Source of the DNA: Paenibacillus wynnii
GTDB taxonomy: Bacteria > Bacillota > Bacilli > Paenibacillales > Paenibacillaceae
Direction: 5' to 3'
Assembly: GCF_000757885.1 (NCBI RefSeq)
Contig: NZ_JQCR01000003.1
Coordinates: 434,001-498,000, forward strand
Length of the DNA: 64,000 nt
The position numbers and the translations under genes were made by a program. Positions 37,976 to 45,854 of the stretch are shown in pieces; position 1 is the stretch's first letter, and each line of letters starts with the position of its first letter. A model generated the notes under the pieces. It did no database searches. It was given only the letters and a program-made list of their open reading frames with translations, and was not told the origin of the DNA.

Positions 37976-38611
37976 ATGAAAATTGCAGTAATTGGTGCCA
38001 GTGGGAAAGCGGGAAGTCGGATTGTACAGGAAGCGTTGGATAGAGGTCATGAGGTAACATCCATTGTACGGAGTTCATCCAAGGTGACTAACCCAAACGC
38101 TAATGTGCTTGAGAAAGATGTGTTTGCTTTAACGTCTGAAGATTTGAAGGGCTTTGACGTTGTAGTAAATGCTTTTGCCGCTCCGATGGGGGAGGAACAT
38201 CTGCATGTAGATGCCGGAAATATCCTTATTGAAGCGCTAAGAAATCTACCCGGCACTAGACTGATTGTAGTCGGCGGAGCCGGAAGCTTATATGTGGATG
38301 AAGCGAAGACGCTGAAAGTAATCGATACACCCGGATTTCCTGACTTCGTGAAACCAACGGCTTCCAATCAGGCTAAAAACCTGGAAATTCTTCAGGGGAC
38401 GGACGTTCTCTCTTGGACATTCGTTAGTCCATCCGCCACGTTTGCACTTGGTGAAAGAACAGGGTCTTATATCAAAGGCAAAGATCACTTGCTTGTGAAC
38501 TCCAAAGGCGAGAGCTATGTCAGCTACGAAGATTACGCGGTTGCCATTGTGGATGAAATGGAGAAGCCGGAGCATATCCGCGAGCGGTTTACAGTAGCTT
38601 CTGAATCCTGA
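37976..38611 (+). CDS. NAD(P)H-binding Rossmann protein, YwnB-like
   Basis: 211 residues of the atypical short-chain dehydrogenase type. The dinucleotide loop GASGKAGSRIVQEALDRGHE is at residues 7-26, followed by VVGGAGSLYVDE and SWTFVSPSATFALGERTGSY, both typical for the YwnB/YwnB-like family. There is no classical YxxxK, so catalysis may be absent or unusual. It follows the dioxygenase gene in one transcription unit and ends before a strong terminator. A redox-stress function is suggested by the neighbour only. Confidence 0.82.
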   Translation: MKIAVIGASGKAGSRIVQEALDRGHEVTSIVRSSSKVTNPNANVLEKDVFALTSEDLKGFDVVVNAFAAPMGEEHLHVDAGNILIEALRNLPGTRLIVVGGAGSLYVDEAKTLKVIDTPGFPDFVKPTASNQAKNLEILQGTDVLSWTFVSPSATFALGERTGSYIKGKDHLLVNSKGESYVSYEDYAVAIVDEMEKPEHIRERFTVASES

Positions 38612-38647
38612 TAATAGTTCTGGTTGCAGGGTATGTTCATATCAAGG

Positions 38648-38681
38648 GAGGCAGAGCCGGTTATGGCTTTGCCTCTTTTTA
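38648..38681. terminator. Bidirectional terminator
   Basis: GAGGCAGAGCC pairs with GGCTTTGCCTC, followed by TTTTTAAT on the plus strand. It separates the convergent YwnB-like and MBL-fold genes. Confidence 0.75.
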
Positions 38682-38686
38682 ATATA

Positions 38687-39451
38687 TTAACCTTCTGTTT
38701 TCCCCTTTGAGGTCAGTTCGGCAATTCGTTTCTGTAGATCTCCTTGGTACAGGCCGCCGTGATAGCAAATGACTGTCTTAATCTCATATTCGCTGAAATG
38801 GGTCAACGAAATAAGGGCTTCTTCCAGATCGGGGGTTGCTCTTGGATCGGGTCCATACAGCTCACCGTCCAGGACAGTTAGTGCATCGCCGGCTATAAGT
38901 GTCTGACTCTCATGATGGTACAGGCTAAGATGGCCCGGGCTATGGCCAGGTGTATGAATAATTGTTATTCCACCTGCATAGGGAAGAAAGTCCCTGTTCC
39001 CAATGGTGTTATCCACTCTTCCTTTGGGCGGGTTTGCGAGTACGGATAGAAACGCCCGCCGCCACTCGTCGGGTACATGCGGTGGAATCATAGCTTCAGC
39101 TGCAGCGAGAGCCTCCGGTGTATGCTTTAGCAGCATTTTGTCACCCTCAATATAAGGCTGCTCGATTTCATGTGACAGAACCGTAAGTCCCGAAGCCCCT
39201 TCTGTCAGGATAGAGGGCAGGCTTCCGATATGGTCCAAATCCTGATGGGTGATGATAATAGTGCGCAGCTTAGACCAAGGTACATTAGCCTCTATAAAAG
39301 CCTCCTTGAATTTTCCCAGCAGACCGGGGTAGCCGGTATCCACCAACACCGCTGATTTCTCATCCCAGAGCAGGGTAGGATATAGGGTGTCACTTCCACC
39401 CATGACCTGTACCGTTATTTCCAGCATTTCTATTCCTTTGGCAATATGCAT
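38687..39451 (-). CDS. MBL-fold metallohydrolase
   Basis: 254-residue soluble metallo-beta-lactamase-fold hydrolase. The metal motif is ITHQDLDHIGSLPS (His69, Asp71, Asp73, His74; the second usual His is Asp, as in several subfamilies). HTPGHSPGHLSLYH supplies the next His, LIAGDAL the bridging Asp, and VICYHGG the last His. GTGGAGGG precedes the ATG. The substrate is unknown; glyoxalase II-like, lactonase-like and quorum-quenching enzymes share this frame. Confidence 0.85.
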   Translation of the reverse strand: MHIAKGIEMLEITVQVMGGSDTLYPTLLWDEKSAVLVDTGYPGLLGKFKEAFIEANVPWSKLRTIIITHQDLDHIGSLPSILTEGASGLTVLSHEIEQPYIEGDKMLLKHTPEALAAAEAMIPPHVPDEWRRAFLSVLANPPKGRVDNTIGNRDFLPYAGGITIIHTPGHSPGHLSLYHHESQTLIAGDALTVLDGELYGPDPRATPDLEEALISLTHFSEYEIKTVICYHGGLYQGDLQKRIAELTSKGKTEG

Positions 39452-39653
39452 TAGATCCCTCCACTATTGCTGTATCATTAGACAATGCATATCATACTGA
39501 TTTGATTTATGAATTTCAATAGAAAAATATAATATTATAACACAAATAAATATTTTTGTCAATAGAGAAAATGAGCTTTGCCCCCGTTGAAATCTTTACG
39601 CTATAATAACGAAAATACATAGGGAATTGGAAACACTTGAAGGGGGATTAAGA

Positions 39654-40184
39654 ATGAGCGATATAACCGTAACAGCACTTTCATTTGCCGAAATTAGAGA
39701 AGAGCATCTGCCGGAAGTGCTGGATATTTATAACTATTATGTGTTGAACACTACGGTTTCTTTTCACACGGAGCCCCTTAGCTTAACTGAAATGCGGCAA
39801 GCTATGCTGAATGGAGATCCAAGGTTCAAATCGTTCGCGATCCTGAGAGGCGGTGACATGCAGGGTTATGTGCTTATTACACGCCACAAGAACAAACAAG
39901 CCTACGATACTTCCGGTGAAATCAGTGTATATTTGAAACCAGACTGTACGGGTAGAGGGGTAGGAGAGAGTGCTCTGCATTTTATTGAAAAGAAGGCTGC
40001 CGAACTTGAATTTCATGTCCTGGTGGCTACCGTATGCTCGGAAAATGAACGAAGCCGTCAGCTGTTTCTGAGAAATGGGTATGAACAAAGTGCCTATTTC
40101 AAGGAAATCGGCAGCAAGTTTGGCAGAAGACTGGACATCGCCAGTTACCAAAAAATCATCGGAAACACGAGTTACATAACATAA
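39654..40184 (+). CDS. GNAT acetyltransferase, phosphinothricin-acetyltransferase-like
   Basis: 176 residues from ATG 39654, placed by AGGGGG at 39641-39646. The opening REEHLPEVLDIYNYYVLNTT with SFHTEPLS is characteristic of the Pat/ArsN-type GNAT group, and the acetyl-CoA loop is LKPDCTGRGVGESALHFIEK. The later SENERSRQLFLRNGYEQ is also typical. Such enzymes acetylate small amines including glufosinate or methionine sulfoximine, but the native substrate is usually unknown. Confidence 0.82.
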   Translation: MSDITVTALSFAEIREEHLPEVLDIYNYYVLNTTVSFHTEPLSLTEMRQAMLNGDPRFKSFAILRGGDMQGYVLITRHKNKQAYDTSGEISVYLKPDCTGRGVGESALHFIEKKAAELEFHVLVATVCSENERSRQLFLRNGYEQSAYFKEIGSKFGRRLDIASYQKIIGNTSYIT

Positions 40185-40381
40185 ATCGTCCCCTGTTTCA
40201 TAGGTATATTTGTCATATATAAACCGATAAAATGTCGGAAAAAGTTCGTAAGAATTCAGTGTTTTCCGTGTATTGACGCTGGTTTTCAGGTATACTTTAT
40301 AAGAATGTGGAAGGCCTTATTAAGAACGTTAGTCTCTCCATTCATACAACTATTTTCCTCACGAAAGAGAGAAGTGACTCT

Positions 40382-41239
40382 ATGAAACCTATCGCTTGGG
40401 TAACGGATAGCACCAGTACACTTGATCCCGAATTTGCCAAGAATAACCACGTGTACATTGTGCCTTTGCGTCTAATTGTTAACGATGAGAGCTACAAAGA
40501 AAATATAGAAATTACACCCGAGCAGTTCTATGATAAAATGCGTGAGCAGGAAAAGGTGAGCAGCTCTCAGCCGCCAATCGGTGAGTTCATCGAATTGTAC
40601 GAGAAGTTAAAGGGAGAGTACGAGGAAATTATCGCCGTGCACTGCTCGTCAGAGCTTAGCGGTACATTTAGTACCTCATTACAGGCTGCTGAGATCGCCG
40701 AAACTTCAATTGTGGGAATTGATTCCAAGGTTGGAGCTTATCCTATCCGGGAAATGATTATGCGGGGAATTCAGTGGCATAACATGGGCTTTTCCGTGAA
40801 TGAAATCAAAGAGAAGATTGAGAATATTATTCAAAATATGTCCTTTTATCTAATCCCTTCCAGCCTGGCACATCTTCACCGCGGTGGACGACTATCCGGC
40901 TCCCAACTAGTATTGGGCCAATTGCTGCGCATTAATCTGCTGCTGCGTTTTGACGAAGGCAAGGTTATTGTGGATGAGAAAATTCGGACGTTCAAGAAGA
41001 CCAAGCAAAGACTGCTGGAGATTCTGAAAAAGGATCTGGGATTCATTAAAGATGTGTGCATTATGCATGCTAACAATATGGAAGAAGCCTTGAAGCTGGA
41101 AGAAGAAATCAAGGATATGGCTCCCACCTTGCGGACAGAGATTATGACCTTTGTTCCTGTCGCAGGTATCCATGCGGGAGAAGGTACGTTAGCCTTATCT
41201 TGGATTAAGAATAACAACATCAACAGTATATTGGCTTAA
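40382..41239 (+). CDS. DegV family fatty-acid-binding protein
   Basis: 285 residues. DegV (FakB-like) proteins hold a fatty acid for phosphorylation by the FakA kinase. The family start IAWVTDSTSTLDPEFAKNNH, the conserved SSQPPIGEFIELYEKL and the VHCSSELSGTFSTSLQAA binding loop are present, and the C-terminal PVAGIHAGEGTLALSW closes the fold. ATG 40382 is the start that matches the family; the upstream in-frame codons are not conserved. It is monocistronic with a strong terminator. Confidence 0.9.
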   Translation: MKPIAWVTDSTSTLDPEFAKNNHVYIVPLRLIVNDESYKENIEITPEQFYDKMREQEKVSSSQPPIGEFIELYEKLKGEYEEIIAVHCSSELSGTFSTSLQAAEIAETSIVGIDSKVGAYPIREMIMRGIQWHNMGFSVNEIKEKIENIIQNMSFYLIPSSLAHLHRGGRLSGSQLVLGQLLRINLLLRFDEGKVIVDEKIRTFKKTKQRLLEILKKDLGFIKDVCIMHANNMEEALKLEEEIKDMAPTLRTEIMTFVPVAGIHAGEGTLALSWIKNNNINSILA

Positions 41240-41240
41240 A

Positions 41241-41291
41241 AAATGTCCGCCTGGCATAAGGATTACATCCTTATGTGGGCGGACATTTTTT
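41241..41291. terminator. Bidirectional terminator
   Basis: AATGTCCGCC and CATAAGGA pair with TCCTTATG and GGCGGACATT, with A and T tracts on both sides. It serves the DegV gene and the convergent exporter genes. Confidence 0.88.
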
Positions 41292-41320
41292 GTGTGCAAG
41301 GCTTCTCATTTAGGGAGCCT

Positions 41321-41743
41321 CTATTTATTTCTCCGGCTAAACATTTGTCCGAGCACTTCACTCAGAACAAGACCTGTAGCGATAGCTCCGGAGAGTAATA
41401 AAGCCTGCGTGGCAATTTGTACAGCTTGGGTATTATCGTTCTCCACGAATTTCCGCATAGCGTCGTAAGCCAGGCCGCCCGGTACTAGCGGTATAATGCC
41501 GCCAACACTAAAAATGATGACGGGCATTTTGAAGGAACGGGCAAAAATTTGGCTGATGACACCCACAACGACCGTAGCGCCGAAAGTGGCGATGACGGCT
41601 TCCCACTCCCGATCCAGTTGTAGATAAACCATCCATCCCACCATACCGGCAATTCCGCATTGCAGCAGCGCGCGCTTGGGAGCATTGAACAGAATGCAGA
41701 ACGTAGCAGCGGCGATAAAACTGGTTATAAGTTGCAAAATCAT
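41321..41743 (-). CDS. ThrE-type exporter, C-terminal-type subunit
   Basis: 140 residues and about four membrane helices; ThrE_2 (DUF3815) family. Together with the next gene upstream it forms a split threonine/serine exporter: the single-chain ThrE of Corynebacterium contains both parts. Typical text includes GGIIPLVPGGLAYDAMRKFV. The gene starts 28 bases after its partner's stop, so the two are surely co-expressed. Confidence 0.85.
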   Translation of the reverse strand: MILQLITSFIAAATFCILFNAPKRALLQCGIAGMVGWMVYLQLDREWEAVIATFGATVVVGVISQIFARSFKMPVIIFSVGGIIPLVPGGLAYDAMRKFVENDNTQAVQIATQALLLSGAIATGLVLSEVLGQMFSRRNK

Positions 41744-41771
41744 GAACGACTAACCTCTTTCGCAGGGATGA

Positions 41772-42539
41772 TTAAAAAAGTGAGAGTACCAGACCAATTC
41801 CGGTTCCGATCGCAAACGCCGTCAAAAAAGCATCGGCTCCTTTGGATAGACCTGAGACTAAATGGCCGGCCATTAAATCACGAACCGCATTTGTGATGAG
41901 CAGCCCTGGAACTAACGGCATGACAGAACCGATAATAATTTTATCCATTTCCTGTCCTAGGCCAACCTGGACAGAATAAAAGGCGAGAAGGCCTACTATG
42001 AAAGCGGCGGAGAATTCTGCAAAGAATCTCACTTGTACAATCCGATGCAAATAAATTACCGCACCATATCCTAATCCTGATATAAACAATGCCGGAAGAG
42101 CATCCCACAAGCTTCCTTTGAACATCACAGTGAAGCAGGCACCCGTCAGTGCAGCAGCGGCAATTTGCAGCCAAATAGGATAGGCGTGGGCAGCGTCATC
42201 TACCTCGCCAAGGCGCTCACGGGCTTCCGCTGCCGTAATTTGGCGTTCGCTGAGTCGGCGTGAGATGTCATTGACCTCAGATACCTTTTGCAAATCCGTT
42301 GTACGCTCTGCAATTCGGAACAGCTTCACTGGCTCGATCCTGCTGGTAGTAAACATGATGACGGTTGGCGTAACGTAACTATGCGCACCCGGGAATCCGA
42401 GAGAGGCTGCCATACGTGTCATCGTATCTTCTACACGATAAGTCTCCGCTCCGCTTTGCAGCATGATTTTACCGGCCAGGAGGCATAGGTCGATAATCTC
42501 ATGTATAGAAGTATTGTTGCTGTGACCGGTGCTATCCAA
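41772..42539 (-). CDS. ThrE-type exporter, N-terminal-type subunit
   Basis: 255 residues from TTG 42539, chosen because GGGGAGG (42551-42557) is eleven bases upstream; an open frame reaches further to 42605 but those residues are not conserved. It belongs to the ThrE_1 (DUF1212, YjjP-like) family: cytoplasmic N-terminal part with LLAGKIMLQSGAETYRVEDTM, then five membrane helices with SVMPLVPGLLITNAVRDLMA. It is the partner of the downstream gene. Substrate (Thr, Ser or succinate in YjjPB) is not settled by sequence. Confidence 0.85.
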   Translation of the reverse strand: MDSTGHSNNTSIHEIIDLCLLAGKIMLQSGAETYRVEDTMTRMAASLGFPGAHSYVTPTVIMFTTSRIEPVKLFRIAERTTDLQKVSEVNDISRRLSERQITAAEARERLGEVDDAAHAYPIWLQIAAAALTGACFTVMFKGSLWDALPALFISGLGYGAVIYLHRIVQVRFFAEFSAAFIVGLLAFYSVQVGLGQEMDKIIIGSVMPLVPGLLITNAVRDLMAGHLVSGLSKGADAFLTAFAIGTGIGLVLSLF

Positions 42540-42634
42540 CTTCTTTCGATCCTCCCCTAGAATGTTATATCTTACGATTGTCGCCTCATTGTTCGAAAAT
42601 ATCAACCCTTATCCATGAATTGATAAATTAAATT

Positions 42635-43897
42635 TTATTTATAATGTCCCCCGATCTTGCCGACGCGTTCCTTGATCTGCCCGGAACCGGTAAATGAAGC
42701 GGCCCGCCCAATAATGGTGTCGCCGTATTTATCCTTTAAATCATCGGTAGCCCGTTCCAGCTCCCGGTAGCGGGGGCGTGATTCGAATAGCGTCAGCTGG
42801 TACTGGTTCTCATCACTAAGATTGGAGAGACTGAGGTGAACCCGGCGCACGGGCTGACCATCCCAGTGCACCCGGAATAGAGCTACAGCAGCTTCATATA
42901 CCAGATTAGTGGCATTTGTCGGGTCGCTCATGGTGACCTGCCTCGAGAAACCAGTAGGTTGATCGAAGCTGGCGCCTTGGCAGCCGACGGATACAACTGC
43001 ACCGTTCACCTTCAGGTTACGGCACCGTCTGCATACCAACTCCGATAGTTCCAAGAGTATAGTCTTAATCTCCGGCAGCGTGGGGTAATCTCGGGGAAGG
43101 GTCATTTGGTGGCCGACACTCTTGGGTGCTGCCTCATAGGTGGCCGGATTCACAGGGCTGTCATCCATACCATTGGCGATCCGCCAGTACAGTTCCGCAT
43201 CAATATCGCAGTTTTTGCGGAACTTCTCGCGCATCCGCCACTTTAGCTCAGCTAGAGGCATTTGCGCCAGATGCCCGATGGTAGTTAAGCCCATGCTTTG
43301 GAAATGGGCTGACATACGGCGGCCTACCATGAAGAGCTGACCAACGGGCTGCGGCCATAGCAAAGCCGGAAGCTGCTCCTTGGAAAGAGAGAACAGACCG
43401 TTGCCGTTCTTCTTCGCCCATAAGTCGCAAGCCATCTTGGCGGTAACCTTGGAATAGCTGATGCCGATACGAGTATAGACACCTGTATCTCTGCGGATTA
43501 CATCCTGAATAGCTGCGGCAATTTGCCGCGGGCTACCGAATAAGGATAGGCTGCCTGTAATATCAATAAATTGCTCATCAATGGAATAAGGCTCCACCAG
43601 ATCACTGTACTTGCGCAAAATGTCTGTGATTTGGGCGGAGACATCTATATAATGCTGCATTCGGGGTCTGGCCACGATCAGCTCAGGGCATTTGGTCAGT
43701 GCTTCTTTCAAGGTCTCGGCCGTAGTAATGCCAAAGGCTTTGGCTAGAGGGCAAGCCGCCAGTACAATTCCGCTCCGTCTGGCCGGATCTCCGGCAACGA
43801 CCAGCGGCTGGTTGCTGTACTGGGGATTAGAGGCTTTCTCAACAGAGGCATAGAAGCTTTGGCAGTCGGACAGCATAATGATACGTTCTTTTTTCAT
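42635..43897 (-). CDS. uvrX: Y-family translesion DNA polymerase, UvrX/YqjW type
   Basis: 420-residue error-prone polymerase. Catalytic acidic residues are in MLSDCQSFYASVE (Asp and nearby Glu) and YSIDEQFIDITG (Asp-Glu). The little-finger domain begins near residue 245 (SVGHQMTLPRDYPTLPEI). It belongs to the PolY2-type branch found in Bacillus phage SPbeta (UvrX) and as YqjW, rather than DinB/PolIV. A LexA-type box lies 52 bases before ATG, in the promoter. It acts when replication stalls at damaged bases. Confidence 0.9.
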   Translation of the reverse strand: MKKERIIMLSDCQSFYASVEKASNPQYSNQPLVVAGDPARRSGIVLAACPLAKAFGITTAETLKEALTKCPELIVARPRMQHYIDVSAQITDILRKYSDLVEPYSIDEQFIDITGSLSLFGSPRQIAAAIQDVIRRDTGVYTRIGISYSKVTAKMACDLWAKKNGNGLFSLSKEQLPALLWPQPVGQLFMVGRRMSAHFQSMGLTTIGHLAQMPLAELKWRMREKFRKNCDIDAELYWRIANGMDDSPVNPATYEAAPKSVGHQMTLPRDYPTLPEIKTILLELSELVCRRCRNLKVNGAVVSVGCQGASFDQPTGFSRQVTMSDPTNATNLVYEAAVALFRVHWDGQPVRRVHLSLSNLSDENQYQLTLFESRPRYRELERATDDLKDKYGDTIIGRAASFTGSGQIKERVGKIGGHYK

Positions 43898-43940
43898 GAT
43901 TCACACTCTCCCGTTATGTAGAGACGGCGGATTTGTTATC

Positions 43941-43963
43941 ATTATAATACGAACATATGATCG
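43941..43963 (-). promoter_or_regulatory. LexA (SOS) box and -10 element of the uvrX gene
   Basis: CGAACATATGATCG at 43950-43963 matches the Bacillus LexA consensus CGAACRNRYGTTYC at 12 of 14 positions. TATAAT (minus strand, 43941-43946) follows directly, so LexA would occupy the promoter spacer. Confidence 0.75.
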
Positions 43964-44175
43964 TGTATATGCATACTTATTTCCATTGCGTTCAGGTTTC
44001 GAGGGTGCATACGCCTGTTGCCACTCCGCCGGAGGCTATGGTTAAGATTGAATGCAGGAAAGTTTCCTTAGAAATGAGTAAACCGCCAACAAGCTGCACA
44101 GTAAGATGGATAATCCGATTTTGGTTCCAGTCATATAATTGAGAATAAGAGCTATCCCATGTCTTATGGATAATA

Positions 44176-44200
44176 AAAAATCCTGCTTTCGCAGGATTTG
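44176..44200 (-). terminator. Intrinsic terminator of the DUF3231 gene
   Basis: On the minus strand AAATCCTGC, GAAA loop, GCAGGATTT then TTTTATTA. The gene-free part between 43964 and 44175 shows nothing else. Confidence 0.8.
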
Positions 44201-44209
44201 GGAATAAAC

Positions 44210-44725
44210 TTAGGCATTAACCAGTTCCCTTTTTACTTGAAGCGGTGGAGGGATGAGCCAACCCTTTTCTTTAGTCAGTCTAAGAATAGAAAGACCCAGA
44301 TTTGCCTTAAGGGTATGTGTTTTTAGGAAGAATGCGGCGATATCCTCTCGGATGGACATGCCCATGATTTGACTGCAGTGGACCAGTCCCACGGCAACGT
44401 TGGCAGATAACATAGCTGCGATTTCGGGATCAGAGAACCGTGCACCCACGGGGATATCCTCCATCTTAGCGGTCGGGCGGTCCGGCAGAGCAGGGGAAGG
44501 AAGAATTCCGTTATCTTTCAGCAGTTTGTCACAATCTTTAATTTCCCGGTAGGCCAGATCTATAAAGTCATCAATGACTCTTTTTAAATCTTTATCCCCC
44601 GCATGGTAACGGTATGCCTGCAGGCTGGAGAACATTGCTTTGGCTGCAGTGGAATACTGCCACAGACCCGATATTTCACCGTAATGCATCGGCTCGTCCT
44701 TCGGATTACCGTCTAGAATACCCAT
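44210..44725 (-). CDS. DUF3231-family protein
   Basis: 171-residue helical protein of DUF3231, a ferritin-like four-helix family common in spore-forming Bacilli. Characteristic text: MHYGEISGLWQYSTAAKAMF, CDKLLKDNGILPSPALPDRP and GLVHCSQIMGMSIREDIAAF. Many members are double-length (two repeats); this one has a single repeat. The function is unknown. No membrane segment. It has its own terminator. Confidence 0.82.
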   Translation of the reverse strand: MGILDGNPKDEPMHYGEISGLWQYSTAAKAMFSSLQAYRYHAGDKDLKRVIDDFIDLAYREIKDCDKLLKDNGILPSPALPDRPTAKMEDIPVGARFSDPEIAAMLSANVAVGLVHCSQIMGMSIREDIAAFFLKTHTLKANLGLSILRLTKEKGWLIPPPLQVKRELVNA

Positions 44726-44818
44726 GTTAGCACACTCCTTTATAGATAAGTTATGAACACTTATAGCTTGTCCGCAGGAGTCTTTCTTATTCCGCCGAGG
44801 AACCCCAAATGCCCCCAG

Positions 44819-45691
44819 TTAACGGGAGTACCGTTTGCGGAAGCGAAGCGGGGATATTCCGGTCTTATGGGTAAAACGCCGGGAAAAATAAGCGGTGCTC
44901 TCATAACCGATACGCTCAGCAATCCCGGATATGGCAATCTCTGTTTTGAGCAGCAGTAATTTGGCTTGCTCCAAACGGTAGTCTGTTAAATACTCCATGG
45001 GTGTGAGGCCATAGACACGTTTCATGCAGCGGGCAAGGTAGTTGTAGTGAAAATGGAGGGCTTCTGAAAGAGAGGCGTTGGTGATCGGCTCCGCATAATG
45101 ATTGCGGATATAAGCCTCCGTTTTCTCGGCTATTTCCGCAGTGGTGCTTCCGGCAGCATCATGCTGGGCTAGATCCATCATTCGAAGCAACTCTTCAAAA
45201 ATCCGCTGCTGCTGCCACACCGCATGGGAGCGCCGTTCACTGGACAACTGCAGCAGCATCTCCAGTTGGGCTTTTCGCTCCAAGAAGTCGGGCAGGGGTC
45301 CGAATTGCGGCACTCGGATGGTATAGGGATGTGTGAGAAACTGCCTCAAGTGAGCTTCGCGGTTGATATAAGCAGGATCACCCTCCGCCTGACCCCAATC
45401 TCCAACCGTATGAAAGTGAACCCACATGAACGTGGTAATCTCCTCGCAGGGTTTAACCGCATAGTGATAACGATCCGGGAGCAGCAGCAGCGTGTGTCCG
45501 GCAGGCACCTCCCATTGGCTGTTCTCTTCCCCGATAAATAAACATCCCTGTTCCACAATAAGCAGGTCAAATACTCCGATTTGTTTCCGATTGGGATGCT
45601 GATCTCCAGGCTGATATACAGTGCGGTCACATTCCAGGTAATAAGGAAACGGCGGGGCGGCCAGATGAATGTATGAAGGGTTATTTTCCAT
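44819..45691 (-). CDS. AraC-family transcriptional regulator
   Basis: 290 residues. The N-terminal cupin (about 10-120, with VPAGHTLLLLPDRYHYAVKP) should bind a sugar. The C-terminal double helix-turn-helix (about 185-285) carries NASLSEALHFHYNYLARCMK and the second motif ISGIAERIGYESTAYFSRRF. It is divergent from the GH127 gene across a 163-bp spacer, so it probably activates that gene in response to an arabinose-type oligosaccharide. Upstream AAAGGAGCTTCGTT is the ribosome site. Confidence 0.88.
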   Translation of the reverse strand: MENNPSYIHLAAPPFPYYLECDRTVYQPGDQHPNRKQIGVFDLLIVEQGCLFIGEENSQWEVPAGHTLLLLPDRYHYAVKPCEEITTFMWVHFHTVGDWGQAEGDPAYINREAHLRQFLTHPYTIRVPQFGPLPDFLERKAQLEMLLQLSSERRSHAVWQQQRIFEELLRMMDLAQHDAAGSTTAEIAEKTEAYIRNHYAEPITNASLSEALHFHYNYLARCMKRVYGLTPMEYLTDYRLEQAKLLLLKTEIAISGIAERIGYESTAYFSRRFTHKTGISPLRFRKRYSR

Positions 45692-45854
45692 AACGAAGCT
45701 CCTTTGAGGGTCCTTAATATACTAAGCTAAATTAAATTTTACTTGTGTGAAATAGTACAAAAATACGGTTGCTTATGATTGTATTTTTTATTTATTTTAC
45801 AGTCTATAATTTCAATTAGCGAGTACAACATAGGATATTTGAAAGGGAGATTTC

